Below, one piece after another: positions 34,786 through 42,418 of a DNA stretch of 64,000 bases; positions within the stretch are counted from its first letter, which is position 1, and each line of letters begins with the position of its first letter. A program made the position numbers and the translations under genes. The notes below the pieces were generated by a model. That model ran no database searches. It saw nothing but the letters and a program-made list of their open reading frames with translations, and was not told where the DNA came from. The DNA is from DATJGF01 sp035495315 (lineage in GTDB: Bacteria; Verrucomicrobiota; Verrucomicrobiia; Limisphaerales; UBA8199): assembly GCA_035495315.1 (NCBI GenBank), contig DATJGF010000173.1:1-64000 (forward strand), read 5' to 3'.

Positions 34786-36198
34786 ATGGCTCTTAAAATC
34801 GACAGATCTCTCACTCCTCAAAAGCTGCAGCCCAGGATTCACCGGCTTTTCGAATTATCGGCCGGAAAAATCCTGCGTCTGGAAAAAAGGTGGCGGGAGG
34901 AGCATGGGGCCCCGGTTTTCACAGTGCGCGGTAAATACACTTCGCGCGGCTGGACAGAATGGACGCAGGGGTTCCAATACGGCTCCGCCTTGCTCCAATA
35001 TGAGGCCACCGGCGACAAAACCTTCCTGGAACTTGGCCGGCGCAAAACGATCGAGGCGATGGCCCTTCACGTCTCGCATATCGGCGTTCATGACCACGGC
35101 TTTAACAATATCTCCACTTACGGCAACCTCCGCCGGCTCATGCGCGAGGGTAAAATTGCTTTCAATCAACACGAACAGGATTTTTACGAACTCGCGCTCA
35201 AAACTTCCGGCGCAGTCCAGGCTGCCCGCTGGACTGCGACCGCAGATGGAGGAGGTTACATCTACTCATTCAACGGGCCACACTCGCTATTTGTCGACAC
35301 AATACGTTCGCTCCGTTCACTGGCTGTCGCCCACCAACTCGGACACGTGTTGATGGGCGAGCGCGATCGAAAAATTTCGCTGCTGGAGCGCCTGCTGCAG
35401 CACGCCGATGCCACCGCTCGCTACAACATCTATTACGGGCGGAATCGCGATGCCTACGACGTGCGCGGCCGAACAGCACACGAAAGCATTTTCAATCTGA
35501 ACGATGGCACCTATCGCTGCCCCAACTCGCAGCAGGGCTATTCCCCCTTCAGCACCTGGATGCGCGGCCTTGCCTGGGCGCTCCTGGGGTTTGCCGAACA
35601 ACTGGAATTTCTACAACACCTGCCCAAATCTGAACTCCGCGCTCATCATCCCCTCTCCTCATCAGCCACCGCGCCCATCAAATCGTTCACCGCTGCCGCC
35701 AAAGCCACCGCCGATTTCTATCTCGCCCATTCCTGCGCCGACGGCATCCCTATGTGGGACACCGCTGCGCCGAATCTGCACCGCCTCGGCGATTATCTTG
35801 CCAAGGCCGCCAATCCCTTTAACACGTGGGAACCCATTGACAGTTCTGCCGCCGCAATTGCCGCTCAAGGTCTCCTTCGGTTGGGCAATTACCTTGGGCA
35901 AGGGGGTGATTCCAAAACTGCCCATACGTATCGTCAGGCAGGTCTCACCATCACCAACACTCTCTTTGCTGAACCATACGTCTCCAGCAATCCCAAACAC
36001 CAAGGCCTGATCCTCCACTCGGTTTATCATCGACCTAACGGCTGGGATTATATTGCTACCGGACAGAAAGTCCCCAATGGTGAGAGCTCGATGTGGGGGG
36101 ATTATCACGCGCGCGAATTGGCCTTGCTCCTCTTGCGCGAAATCCGCGGGGAACCCGACCTAACATTCTTCGGTCCTTTAATCTCATTGGCCAACTGA
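34786..36198 (+). CDS. GH88-like unsaturated glucuronyl hydrolase
   Basis: A 470-residue alpha/alpha-toroid enzyme. Start ATG at 34786. Key motifs of family GH88 are present: HDHGFNNISTYGNLRRL with the acidic Asp, FVDTIRSLRSLAVAHQLG with the second Asp, PWDTAAPN-like MWDTAAPNLHRLGDYLAK, and FNTWEPIDSSAAAIAAQGLL. The family cleaves unsaturated uronic acid residues left by polysaccharide lyases, by hydration. No lyase is in the window. A cytoplasmic location is likely as no signal peptide is visible. It is followed 24 nt later by the OYE-like gene. Confidence 0.82.
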   Translation: MALKIDRSLTPQKLQPRIHRLFELSAGKILRLEKRWREEHGAPVFTVRGKYTSRGWTEWTQGFQYGSALLQYEATGDKTFLELGRRKTIEAMALHVSHIGVHDHGFNNISTYGNLRRLMREGKIAFNQHEQDFYELALKTSGAVQAARWTATADGGGYIYSFNGPHSLFVDTIRSLRSLAVAHQLGHVLMGERDRKISLLERLLQHADATARYNIYYGRNRDAYDVRGRTAHESIFNLNDGTYRCPNSQQGYSPFSTWMRGLAWALLGFAEQLEFLQHLPKSELRAHHPLSSSATAPIKSFTAAAKATADFYLAHSCADGIPMWDTAAPNLHRLGDYLAKAANPFNTWEPIDSSAAAIAAQGLLRLGNYLGQGGDSKTAHTYRQAGLTITNTLFAEPYVSSNPKHQGLILHSVYHRPNGWDYIATGQKVPNGESSMWGDYHARELALLLLREIRGEPDLTFFGPLISLAN

Positions 36199-36222
36199 CC
36201 CATTTCCATCCTGCGCCAAGCT

Positions 36223-37710
36223 ATGTCCGAGTTATCACGCTTCGTCCGCATCCCGTCGCTCAAAACGATCGACGATTTTCGCCGGCATATCAGCGCCCTC
36301 GGCCTCGACCTCCCTTGTGAGGACTCAATCGTCACGGGCGCGAGTTCTCCCCTGGCCCAACCTTTAGATTTCTTCGTTAACCACAAGCGAATCGGCAACC
36401 GCTTCGCCGTTCAGCCAATGGAAGGCTGGGACGGAACCGCCACTGGCGGCATTACCGACGAAGTGCTCCGTCGTTGGCGACGTTTTGGTGAAAGTGGCGC
36501 GAAACTGATTTTCGGCGGCGAGGCCATGGCCGTCCGCCCAGACGGGCGCGCGAATCCAAACCAACTTATCATCTCGGACGCCAACAAAAGCGACCTCGCA
36601 AAGTTACGCGAAATCTTGCTTAACGCCCATCGTGAACGCTATGCCAACACCGAAGATCTAGTCCTTGGATTTCAACTGACTCATTCTGGTCGCTTCTGCA
36701 AACCGAATGACAAATTCCGCCTCGAACCGCGTGTCGCCTATCGCCATCCGATCCTCGATCGCCGGTTCAACATCACCAGTGACGCGCAGGTTTGGACCGA
36801 CTCCGAAATAAATTACTTGATTGAAGATTACGTGCGCGCCGCCAAAGTCGCCTGGGACGTCGGCGCGGATTTCGTCGATATCAAGCATTGCCACGGCTAC
36901 TTGCTGCACGAGTTTCTGAGCGCCTTTTCGCGACCTGGCCCTTACGGAGGCTCATTTGAAAATCGCACACGGATACTCCGCGACATTGTTTCTGCCATTC
37001 GTGCCAGCGGCAACCAAATCGAACTTGCCGTGCGCTTGAGCGCCTTCGACCTGGTACCGTTCAAACCCGACCCTGCCTTGTCAAACCCCGGCAAACCCGG
37101 ACCCGGCGTACCCGAGGACTTCTCTCATTGCCTTCCCTATCGATATGGTTTTGGTGTCAATCACAACAATCCGCTCGAATGCGCTCTGAGCGAGGCCTTC
37201 CAATTTCTTGATCTCTGCGTTGGCCTGGGTATCAAAATAGTAAACATCACCGCGGGTTCGCCCTACTACAATCCTCACATTCAGCGACCCGCCGCTTATC
37301 CACCCTCTGATGGCTATCAACCTCCGGAAGATCCGCTCGTCGGCGTCGCCCGGCAAATCCAGGCCGTTCGGCAACTGCGAGCCAAAGCGCCCAAGTCTTT
37401 GCTCCTCATCGGTTCTGCTTACAGCTATCTCCAGGAGTACCTGCCCCACGTCGCCCAGTATATTGTTCGGCATAATTGGGCGGATCTGGTCGGCCTTGGC
37501 CGGATGACCCTCGCCTATCCCAATATGCTTGCTGATGCCATCGCGACAGGTGCCCTCTCAACGCGCCTGCTGTGCCGCACATTTAGCGACTGCACGACCG
37601 GCCCCAGAAATGGCCTTGTCAGCGGCTGCTACCCGCTTGACCCTTTTTATGCGACCAAACCTGAAGCGCAGCTGTTGAAAGAAATCAAACGGAGGAAGCC
37701 CTCCCTCTAG
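36223..37710 (+). CDS. NADH:flavin oxidoreductase (old yellow enzyme family)
   Basis: A 495-residue TIM-barrel FMN enzyme: RIGNRFAVQPMEGWDGTATG, LTHSGRF, KHCHGYLLHEFLSAFSRP and GSFENRTRILRDI (FMN- and active-site residues). It is about 130 residues longer than the simple OYE proteins, with additions before and within the barrel (residues 1-55, and about 280-320). A trimmed reading of the family suggests reduction of an enoate or uronate-derived compound in the pathway with the SDR and GH88 genes. It ends 4 nt into the convergent amylase gene. Confidence 0.85.
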   Translation: MSELSRFVRIPSLKTIDDFRRHISALGLDLPCEDSIVTGASSPLAQPLDFFVNHKRIGNRFAVQPMEGWDGTATGGITDEVLRRWRRFGESGAKLIFGGEAMAVRPDGRANPNQLIISDANKSDLAKLREILLNAHRERYANTEDLVLGFQLTHSGRFCKPNDKFRLEPRVAYRHPILDRRFNITSDAQVWTDSEINYLIEDYVRAAKVAWDVGADFVDIKHCHGYLLHEFLSAFSRPGPYGGSFENRTRILRDIVSAIRASGNQIELAVRLSAFDLVPFKPDPALSNPGKPGPGVPEDFSHCLPYRYGFGVNHNNPLECALSEAFQFLDLCVGLGIKIVNITAGSPYYNPHIQRPAAYPPSDGYQPPEDPLVGVARQIQAVRQLRAKAPKSLLLIGSAYSYLQEYLPHVAQYIVRHNWADLVGLGRMTLAYPNMLADAIATGALSTRLLCRTFSDCTTGPRNGLVSGCYPLDPFYATKPEAQLLKEIKRRKPSL

Positions 37711-39251
37711 CCACCCCCAACCGGACTCTGCTCCTTTGAGTTTTCTCTCATTTCGGATTTCGAAATCTCCGACTTACCACCCACAGGCTCGAAGCGAAAC
37801 AGTTGCGCTCCATGAGCTGGCAAATCCAAATAAAGTCCGTGCGCCTGGAGGTCACCCCTGAACCGAACGTAACGTTCCGGCCCCAGAAGATCCTTCATGT
37901 GCCAGTTCTCAGACGGGCAATCCGGAATCCGCACCGGTGCGTAACATTGGCTGCGGTGCGGCGCCAAATTCACCACCAAAAGATCGAATTCCAGCCCGTG
38001 CGATTGCCGTTGTAACAAAACAAAATTCTGCGCGGTCGGATTACCCGGCCATGCCGGCCGCGCTAAGAGAATTTCACAACTCCTCTGCTCCCTGGAGTGG
38101 AGCGTGGTAAGCAGCTGATCATACAGGCTCTGGATTTCTGAATCGACCGGCTCCTGAGCTCTTCGAGTCAGTTGCACCGGAACTTTTACGCGGGCACCAG
38201 TGAGTTGTCCCTCGTGCAACAGCCGCATTCCTGGCAGGCCAAGTACTACCAAAGCTGACGCACGCTCCTCCGCGAAGGACATCAGGCTTGCGATTCGCGG
38301 TTCGTCATGATTTTCAAGAAAATGCGCCCCCGTCGCCAACTTCTCCGGCCCTAAATCGAGCAGGTGTCGGGTAACGGCGACGGGTTGGCGGCCTTGCAGT
38401 TTGTCATACAGCGCTTTGTCGTAAGCATAGTCAAAACCAAGTGTGACCAACCGTTCTTCCAGGCCCCAATAAGCCTCAGCCAGAAAAAGAAAGCTCGGGT
38501 GGACCCTCTTAATAGCAGCTATCGCTGTCCCCCAGAATTCCTCGACGGGCGGGGCTTCCGTGCTCGGAAAACCCTCCCAGGTCTTCGCAAAAACATCGTT
38601 GAGCAACAACATCGCCATGTCACAGCGAAGCCCGTCGCAGCATCCTGCTACGCTCATCAACAGGTCTGTCATTGCTTTGCGCGTGGAGGCCCGCCGATAA
38701 TCCAGTTGAACCGTATCGCTCCACGCAGGAAAATAAGGGTCCTTCCCATGGGCCAACCATATTGCCCCACCCGCGGTCGACTGCCGGAAGGTCTCCGGCT
38801 TCGAACCTGTCGCTCGGACGAATAAGTCGGGCCGCTCCCACACCCATGGATGATCTACCCCGAGATGGTTCGGAACAAAATCGAGCACCAGCTTCATCCC
38901 CTCGGCATTGAGGCGCTCCCTGAAGCTCTTTAAGCCGGCCTCCCCACCCAACTCGGCCGGGACTTGGTAATCGCCAATAGCGTAGGGAGAACCTGCGACA
39001 TCCTGATCTTGCCATGCGGGCAGGACTTTGGCGTAAATGGCCCGGAGTAACGGGTCGGTTAGCGCACGAGCGCGGGCCCGAGGGCCGCTGCTCCAGACTC
39101 CCATCAGCCAGATGTGGGTCAGACCGAGGCGTCGCCAGTCGGCGAATTCGCTCGCCGGGATGTTCGCCAGAGAGACCGCTCGGCCCTGCCGGGAAGAGAG
39201 ATCCCGGAGCCAACACCGGGTGTTAATCTCGTAGAGCAGCGGATACGCCAT
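37707..39251 (-). CDS. Alpha-amylase-family glycosyl hydrolase (GH13)
   Basis: A 514-residue catalytic barrel with all four GH13 regions: LVLDFVPNHLG, DGLRCDMAML (nucleophile Asp), FLAEAYWG (acid Glu) and HFLENHDEPR. It also has ITDPLLRAIYAKV-like loops and no signal peptide, so it is a cytoplasmic enzyme, possibly acting on maltooligosaccharide or trehalose-type substrates. Start ATG at 39251; an upstream TTG at 39263 is in frame. It overlaps the convergent OYE stop by 4 nt. The ACT-domain gene lies 33 nt upstream. Confidence 0.9.
   Translation of the reverse strand: MAYPLLYEINTRCWLRDLSSRQGRAVSLANIPASEFADWRRLGLTHIWLMGVWSSGPRARARALTDPLLRAIYAKVLPAWQDQDVAGSPYAIGDYQVPAELGGEAGLKSFRERLNAEGMKLVLDFVPNHLGVDHPWVWERPDLFVRATGSKPETFRQSTAGGAIWLAHGKDPYFPAWSDTVQLDYRRASTRKAMTDLLMSVAGCCDGLRCDMAMLLLNDVFAKTWEGFPSTEAPPVEEFWGTAIAAIKRVHPSFLFLAEAYWGLEERLVTLGFDYAYDKALYDKLQGRQPVAVTRHLLDLGPEKLATGAHFLENHDEPRIASLMSFAEERASALVVLGLPGMRLLHEGQLTGARVKVPVQLTRRAQEPVDSEIQSLYDQLLTTLHSREQRSCEILLARPAWPGNPTAQNFVLLQRQSHGLEFDLLVVNLAPHRSQCYAPVRIPDCPSENWHMKDLLGPERYVRFRGDLQAHGLYLDLPAHGAQLFRFEPVGGKSEISKSEMRENSKEQSPVGGG
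37750..37763. repeat. Two-unit copy of the ATTTCGG 7-nt repeat
   Basis: ATTTCGG ATTTCGA within the reading frame of the 3' end of the amylase gene (minus strand coding), so this repeat unit is part of a coding sequence. Confidence 0.4.
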
Positions 39252-39283
39252 GCGTCCCGGCAAAGTTCCAGGGCCTGTTCAGG

Positions 39284-39676
39284 TTAACTATTTAGAATCT
39301 TCAATGCCTTTGCGGGATTGGACACGCGCAGGATCAATAAACCCTGTTTGGCATCAGGCGGAGTCGCGCTGTAGCAATACTCGATGTTCACTTTGGCATC
39401 AGCCAAACGGTGTGCAATCCGGGCCAGTTCCCCCGCTTTATTACTCGCCTCGATCATAATAACATCGTCTTCCACAACCAGGGTCCCATGCTCTTCAAAG
39501 ACATGGAGCGCCTTGCGATAATCGCTCACCACCAAACGAATTACCGTATGATCCACCGTGTCGCTGCTGGTTATTGCGTAAATATTTATTTTGGCCTCCG
39601 TAAGCGCATCCGCGAGGCGAGCAAGCATACCGGGCCGATTGTCCAGGAAGATCGCGAGTTGTTTTGTGATTTGCAT
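39284..39676 (-). CDS. Tandem ACT-domain protein
   Basis: A 130-residue protein made of two ACT folds (about residues 5-65 and 70-128), the first with LAIFLDNRPGMLARLADALT and the second with IEASNKAGELARIAHRLADA. ACT domains bind amino acids or other small ligands and regulate enzymes. It stands alone next to the amylase gene; the regulated partner is unknown. Proteins of this type often accompany phenylacetate-CoA ligase, but that gene is not here. Confidence 0.85.
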   Translation of the reverse strand: MQITKQLAIFLDNRPGMLARLADALTEAKINIYAITSSDTVDHTVIRLVVSDYRKALHVFEEHGTLVVEDDVIMIEASNKAGELARIAHRLADAKVNIEYCYSATPPDAKQGLLILRVSNPAKALKILNS

Positions 39677-39780
39677 AGGAGCGGTGTGGTTGGAAGTTTA
39701 ATCCGAGTGCTGGCACGGCCTCATCCTAACCGATCTCCTCCGGGATCGCCAAACGGAAACCAGATGCTATCGTTTAGAGA

Positions 39781-40083
39781 ATGGCTTTCGATGTTAAAAC
39801 TCGGCGGCGTTGGCTAGGCATCTTGTTCCTCTGTTCCGCCCTGCTGATGCTTCTGGCGGGGGAAACCGTCCTCAAGGACCGCCTGCATGACCTTGTCTTC
39901 CTCATTTATTGGATGAGTTGCTTCGGTTTCACCGGTCTCGCGGTGCTCACTGCCCTGTTGGATGCAAAAGAAAATCAACGCCATTTACGTCAGGAGAGGC
40001 GCAATTTGTTGGAAAATACCTTGAATGATATCCAAATCGCCGCCAAAAAACGGCAGCGCCCAGGGAAACAAGCACCCAAATAA
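39781..40083 (+). CDS. Small two-helix membrane protein with basic tail
   Basis: A 100-residue protein with hydrophobic segments at about 12-27 (GILFLCSALLMLLAG) and 38-60 (VFLIYWMSCFGFTGLAVLTA) and a basic, glutamine- and arginine-rich cytosolic tail (QRHLRQERRNLL, AAKKRQRPGKQAPK). No family is recognised. It is separated by 116 nt from the next gene and divergent from the ACT gene. Confidence 0.6.
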   Translation: MAFDVKTRRRWLGILFLCSALLMLLAGETVLKDRLHDLVFLIYWMSCFGFTGLAVLTALLDAKENQRHLRQERRNLLENTLNDIQIAAKKRQRPGKQAPK

Positions 40084-40199
40084 GCAAGCTGCGGAAAAAG
40101 CGCAGCTGCCCTAGGCAAGACCCTCCAAAATCTTGCTTCCAGATGTGTTTCTTGATTGAAATTGCGAGCTCTCTTTGGTCTATTTGAAGAGGAGTTTGA

Positions 40200-41072
40200 A
40201 TGGATCGGGTTGGCACCATTGACTTGCAGGAAGAGCTCTCCGAGACGCGGCGAGCGGCCTTGCTTACCTTGCTCGCAGACGAGGACCCGGCCATTTATAG
40301 GATGATCCGCCAGGAGATTCTCTCCCTCGGCCCAACTGCGACGGCCTGGCTGCGGCCCCACACCCTCAGCCGCGACCCAGCCCTGCGCCGCCGTGCCTCG
40401 GAGATATTGCTCAGCTTCGATCGGCAGGCGGCCGACAATCTTTTCCTCGGGTTTTGCCTCAAACATGGGGAGGAGCTTGATCTCGAGGAAGGCGCCTTTC
40501 TGCTGGCTCAGACGCAATATCCGGATATCAATGTCGTCGGTTACCGCGCCTTGCTTGACAGCTATGCGGCTGATGTTTCCGAGCAGATCGGCAACACTGC
40601 GCCGACCGAAAAGGCCCTCACCGCGCTAAACGAGTATTTGTTCGGAAACCTTGGTTTCGCCGGGAATGAGGAACAATACAACGACCCGGAGAACAGCTAC
40701 CTCAACCGGGTTTTGGACCGCCGCACGGGCAATCCTATCAATCTCTGTTTGGTTTACCTCTTGCTGGCCCGACGGTTACGTCTGCCTGTAACCGGAATCG
40801 GTTTGCCTGGTCATTTTGTCTGCCGCTTCCAGTCTACCGCCGCAGAAATCTACATCGATACCTTTAACCGAGGCAAACTCCTGACCAAAGCTGATTGTGT
40901 CCGTTATCTACTGCAAGGCAACTACAGTGTTCGTGACGATTATTTAACCCCGGCCAGTCCTCGCCGCATTTTGCTCCGAATCTGCAGCAACCTGCACCAG
41001 ATTTATCTTCACCTGGACAGAGCCGAGGATGCAACTCGCCTGCAGCGATACCTCGTCGCCCTCGCCCGCTAG
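40200..41072 (+). CDS. SirB1/transglutaminase-like protein
   Basis: A 290-residue protein with the SirB1-type transglutaminase-like core YLNRVLDRRTGNPINLCLVY followed by RLPVTGIGLPGHFVCRF (Cys-His pair in CLVY and GHF). An N-terminal ~120-residue part with helical repeats (PAIYRMIRQEILSLGP, DNLFLGFCLKHGEELDL) is typical of the family. The start ATG is preceded by AGAGGAG at a good ribosome-binding distance. Function in bacteria is unclear; it may be a protein-modifying or inactive transglutaminase fold. Confidence 0.8.
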   Translation: MDRVGTIDLQEELSETRRAALLTLLADEDPAIYRMIRQEILSLGPTATAWLRPHTLSRDPALRRRASEILLSFDRQAADNLFLGFCLKHGEELDLEEGAFLLAQTQYPDINVVGYRALLDSYAADVSEQIGNTAPTEKALTALNEYLFGNLGFAGNEEQYNDPENSYLNRVLDRRTGNPINLCLVYLLLARRLRLPVTGIGLPGHFVCRFQSTAAEIYIDTFNRGKLLTKADCVRYLLQGNYSVRDDYLTPASPRRILLRICSNLHQIYLHLDRAEDATRLQRYLVALAR

Positions 41073-41082
41073 TTAACACGTT

Positions 41083-41230
41083 ACGACGTTAAACGTTCAA
41101 ACGTTTGAAACGTGAAAGCGCTTAATGCCCGGTTCCATCCAAGGTTCAACGGTTCCCGTTCAGTAGTGTATCGCTTACCGTTTAACGTTCCGTTCACGTT
41201 TTAGCGTTTCACCTTTTAACATTTTACGTC
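41083..41230. repeat. Degenerate AACGTT-rich repeat array
   Basis: A 150-nt gap filled with variants of TTAACGTT/AACGTTT in both orientations (AAACGTTC, AAACGTTTG, ACGTTTTAGCG, TTAACGTTC) around a short centre. No coding frame. Similar short variants occur inside the 20826-20953 pair. It may form an extended stem but no clean palindrome was found. Confidence 0.6.
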
Positions 41231-42400
41231 CTAACGTTCTCGCCATTGTCTCCGCGCAATATAAGGGTCCAGCCGAACCAGCAGCAAATACGCCCATCGC
41301 TGCTTTAACCGGTTCCACAATGAGCGGGACTCGCTCCATTCTTCCGGCGTAATGCGCCGGCAGTGTTCCAGTGTCTTTGCAAAAATTGCTCGCGCGTCAG
41401 CTGTGATTTCTGCGTGATCCAGGCGCACCATCAATTCATAATTGATGTTCAGACTGCGCGGATCCAGGTTGGAGGATCCTACATAGACCAAGTCATCAAT
41501 GATGAATAATTTGGCATGCAGGATCTGCGGCTGATACTCATAAATTTCAATTCCCGATTTGAACAGACGGCGATACAAACTCTGACTGGCCAGCCGCGAG
41601 ACTAACACATCGGATTTGCCCGCCAGGATCAGCTGGACCCGTCCCCCCACTCTGGGAATCCGGGCCAAAAGCCGACGCAACCGCCAGGTCGGCAAGAAGT
41701 AACCAACCATTATTTGCACCGATCCAGCTCGCGCCAAATCCCTCTGGATCGCCCTTTTGATCGGATTATAGCCTCGACCAGGACCGCTCAGCAAAAGCTG
41801 TTCATGCGGCACAACAACGGTTTTTTTCGCGTGGGAGCGCCTTAAGCTGATAAAGGCCTGATGCCGAAAGCCCCGATGTTTGTACATTTCCTCGAACGAC
41901 GCTGTCAACTCGCCTACCAACGGACCCTCAAGCCTTAGTCCGAGGTCGCACCATCCACAATTAATGCCGTCGCCTTCATATTCTGAGGAGATGTTAAAGC
42001 CGCCGACGAAGGCAAGTTTCCCATCACAAGTCAGGACTTTTCGATGATTTCGTATACCCAGGTGATACAGCGACAGGGGATTAAAGCGACGAACCTCCCC
42101 ACCCAAATCTTCAAGTGGCTTCCAAAAGGACCCCGACAAGCCATACGAGCCAAGCGCATCGAGCAGCACACGCACCCTGACACCCCTCCGTTGAGCGCGG
42201 CATAGCGCGTCCCGGAAGCGGTCGCCCAACGCATCGGGAGAATAGATGTAGGTCTCAAGACAGATGAATTGCTGGGCCTCCTCAATGGCCGTCAGCATGG
42301 CCCCGAAAAATTCTTGTCCAGAGCACAGCCACGTCCATTGTTTCCCAGTGACGGCAGCCAGCATCGATAATAAACTATTTCTCAGTGAGAGAATTTGCAA
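41231..42400 (-). CDS. Cardiolipin synthase / phospholipase D family
   Basis: A protein of 377-389 residues with two HKD motifs, HRKVLTCDGKLAFVGGFN and HAKLFIIDDLVYVGSSNLD, which carry the two catalytic histidines of this family. It makes cardiolipin from two phosphatidylglycerols or a glycerol plus phosphatidylglycerol. The first ATG is at 42400, but MLAAVTGKQWTWLCSGQEFF at 42364 is a more usual start. PgsA at 5717-6313 makes its substrate. The start lies 18 nt from the divergent DsbD gene. Confidence 0.88.
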   Translation of the reverse strand: MQILSLRNSLLSMLAAVTGKQWTWLCSGQEFFGAMLTAIEEAQQFICLETYIYSPDALGDRFRDALCRAQRRGVRVRVLLDALGSYGLSGSFWKPLEDLGGEVRRFNPLSLYHLGIRNHRKVLTCDGKLAFVGGFNISSEYEGDGINCGWCDLGLRLEGPLVGELTASFEEMYKHRGFRHQAFISLRRSHAKKTVVVPHEQLLLSGPGRGYNPIKRAIQRDLARAGSVQIMVGYFLPTWRLRRLLARIPRVGGRVQLILAGKSDVLVSRLASQSLYRRLFKSGIEIYEYQPQILHAKLFIIDDLVYVGSSNLDPRSLNINYELMVRLDHAEITADARAIFAKTLEHCRRITPEEWSESRSLWNRLKQRWAYLLLVRLDPYIARRQWRER

Positions 42401-42418
42401 TAGGGTGCATCTGTAAGC

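Noticed and set aside
37750..37763. Regulatory meaning of the ATTTCGG copy at the end of the amylase gene
   Set aside because: It is inside a coding frame and only two units long, so chance cannot be excluded.
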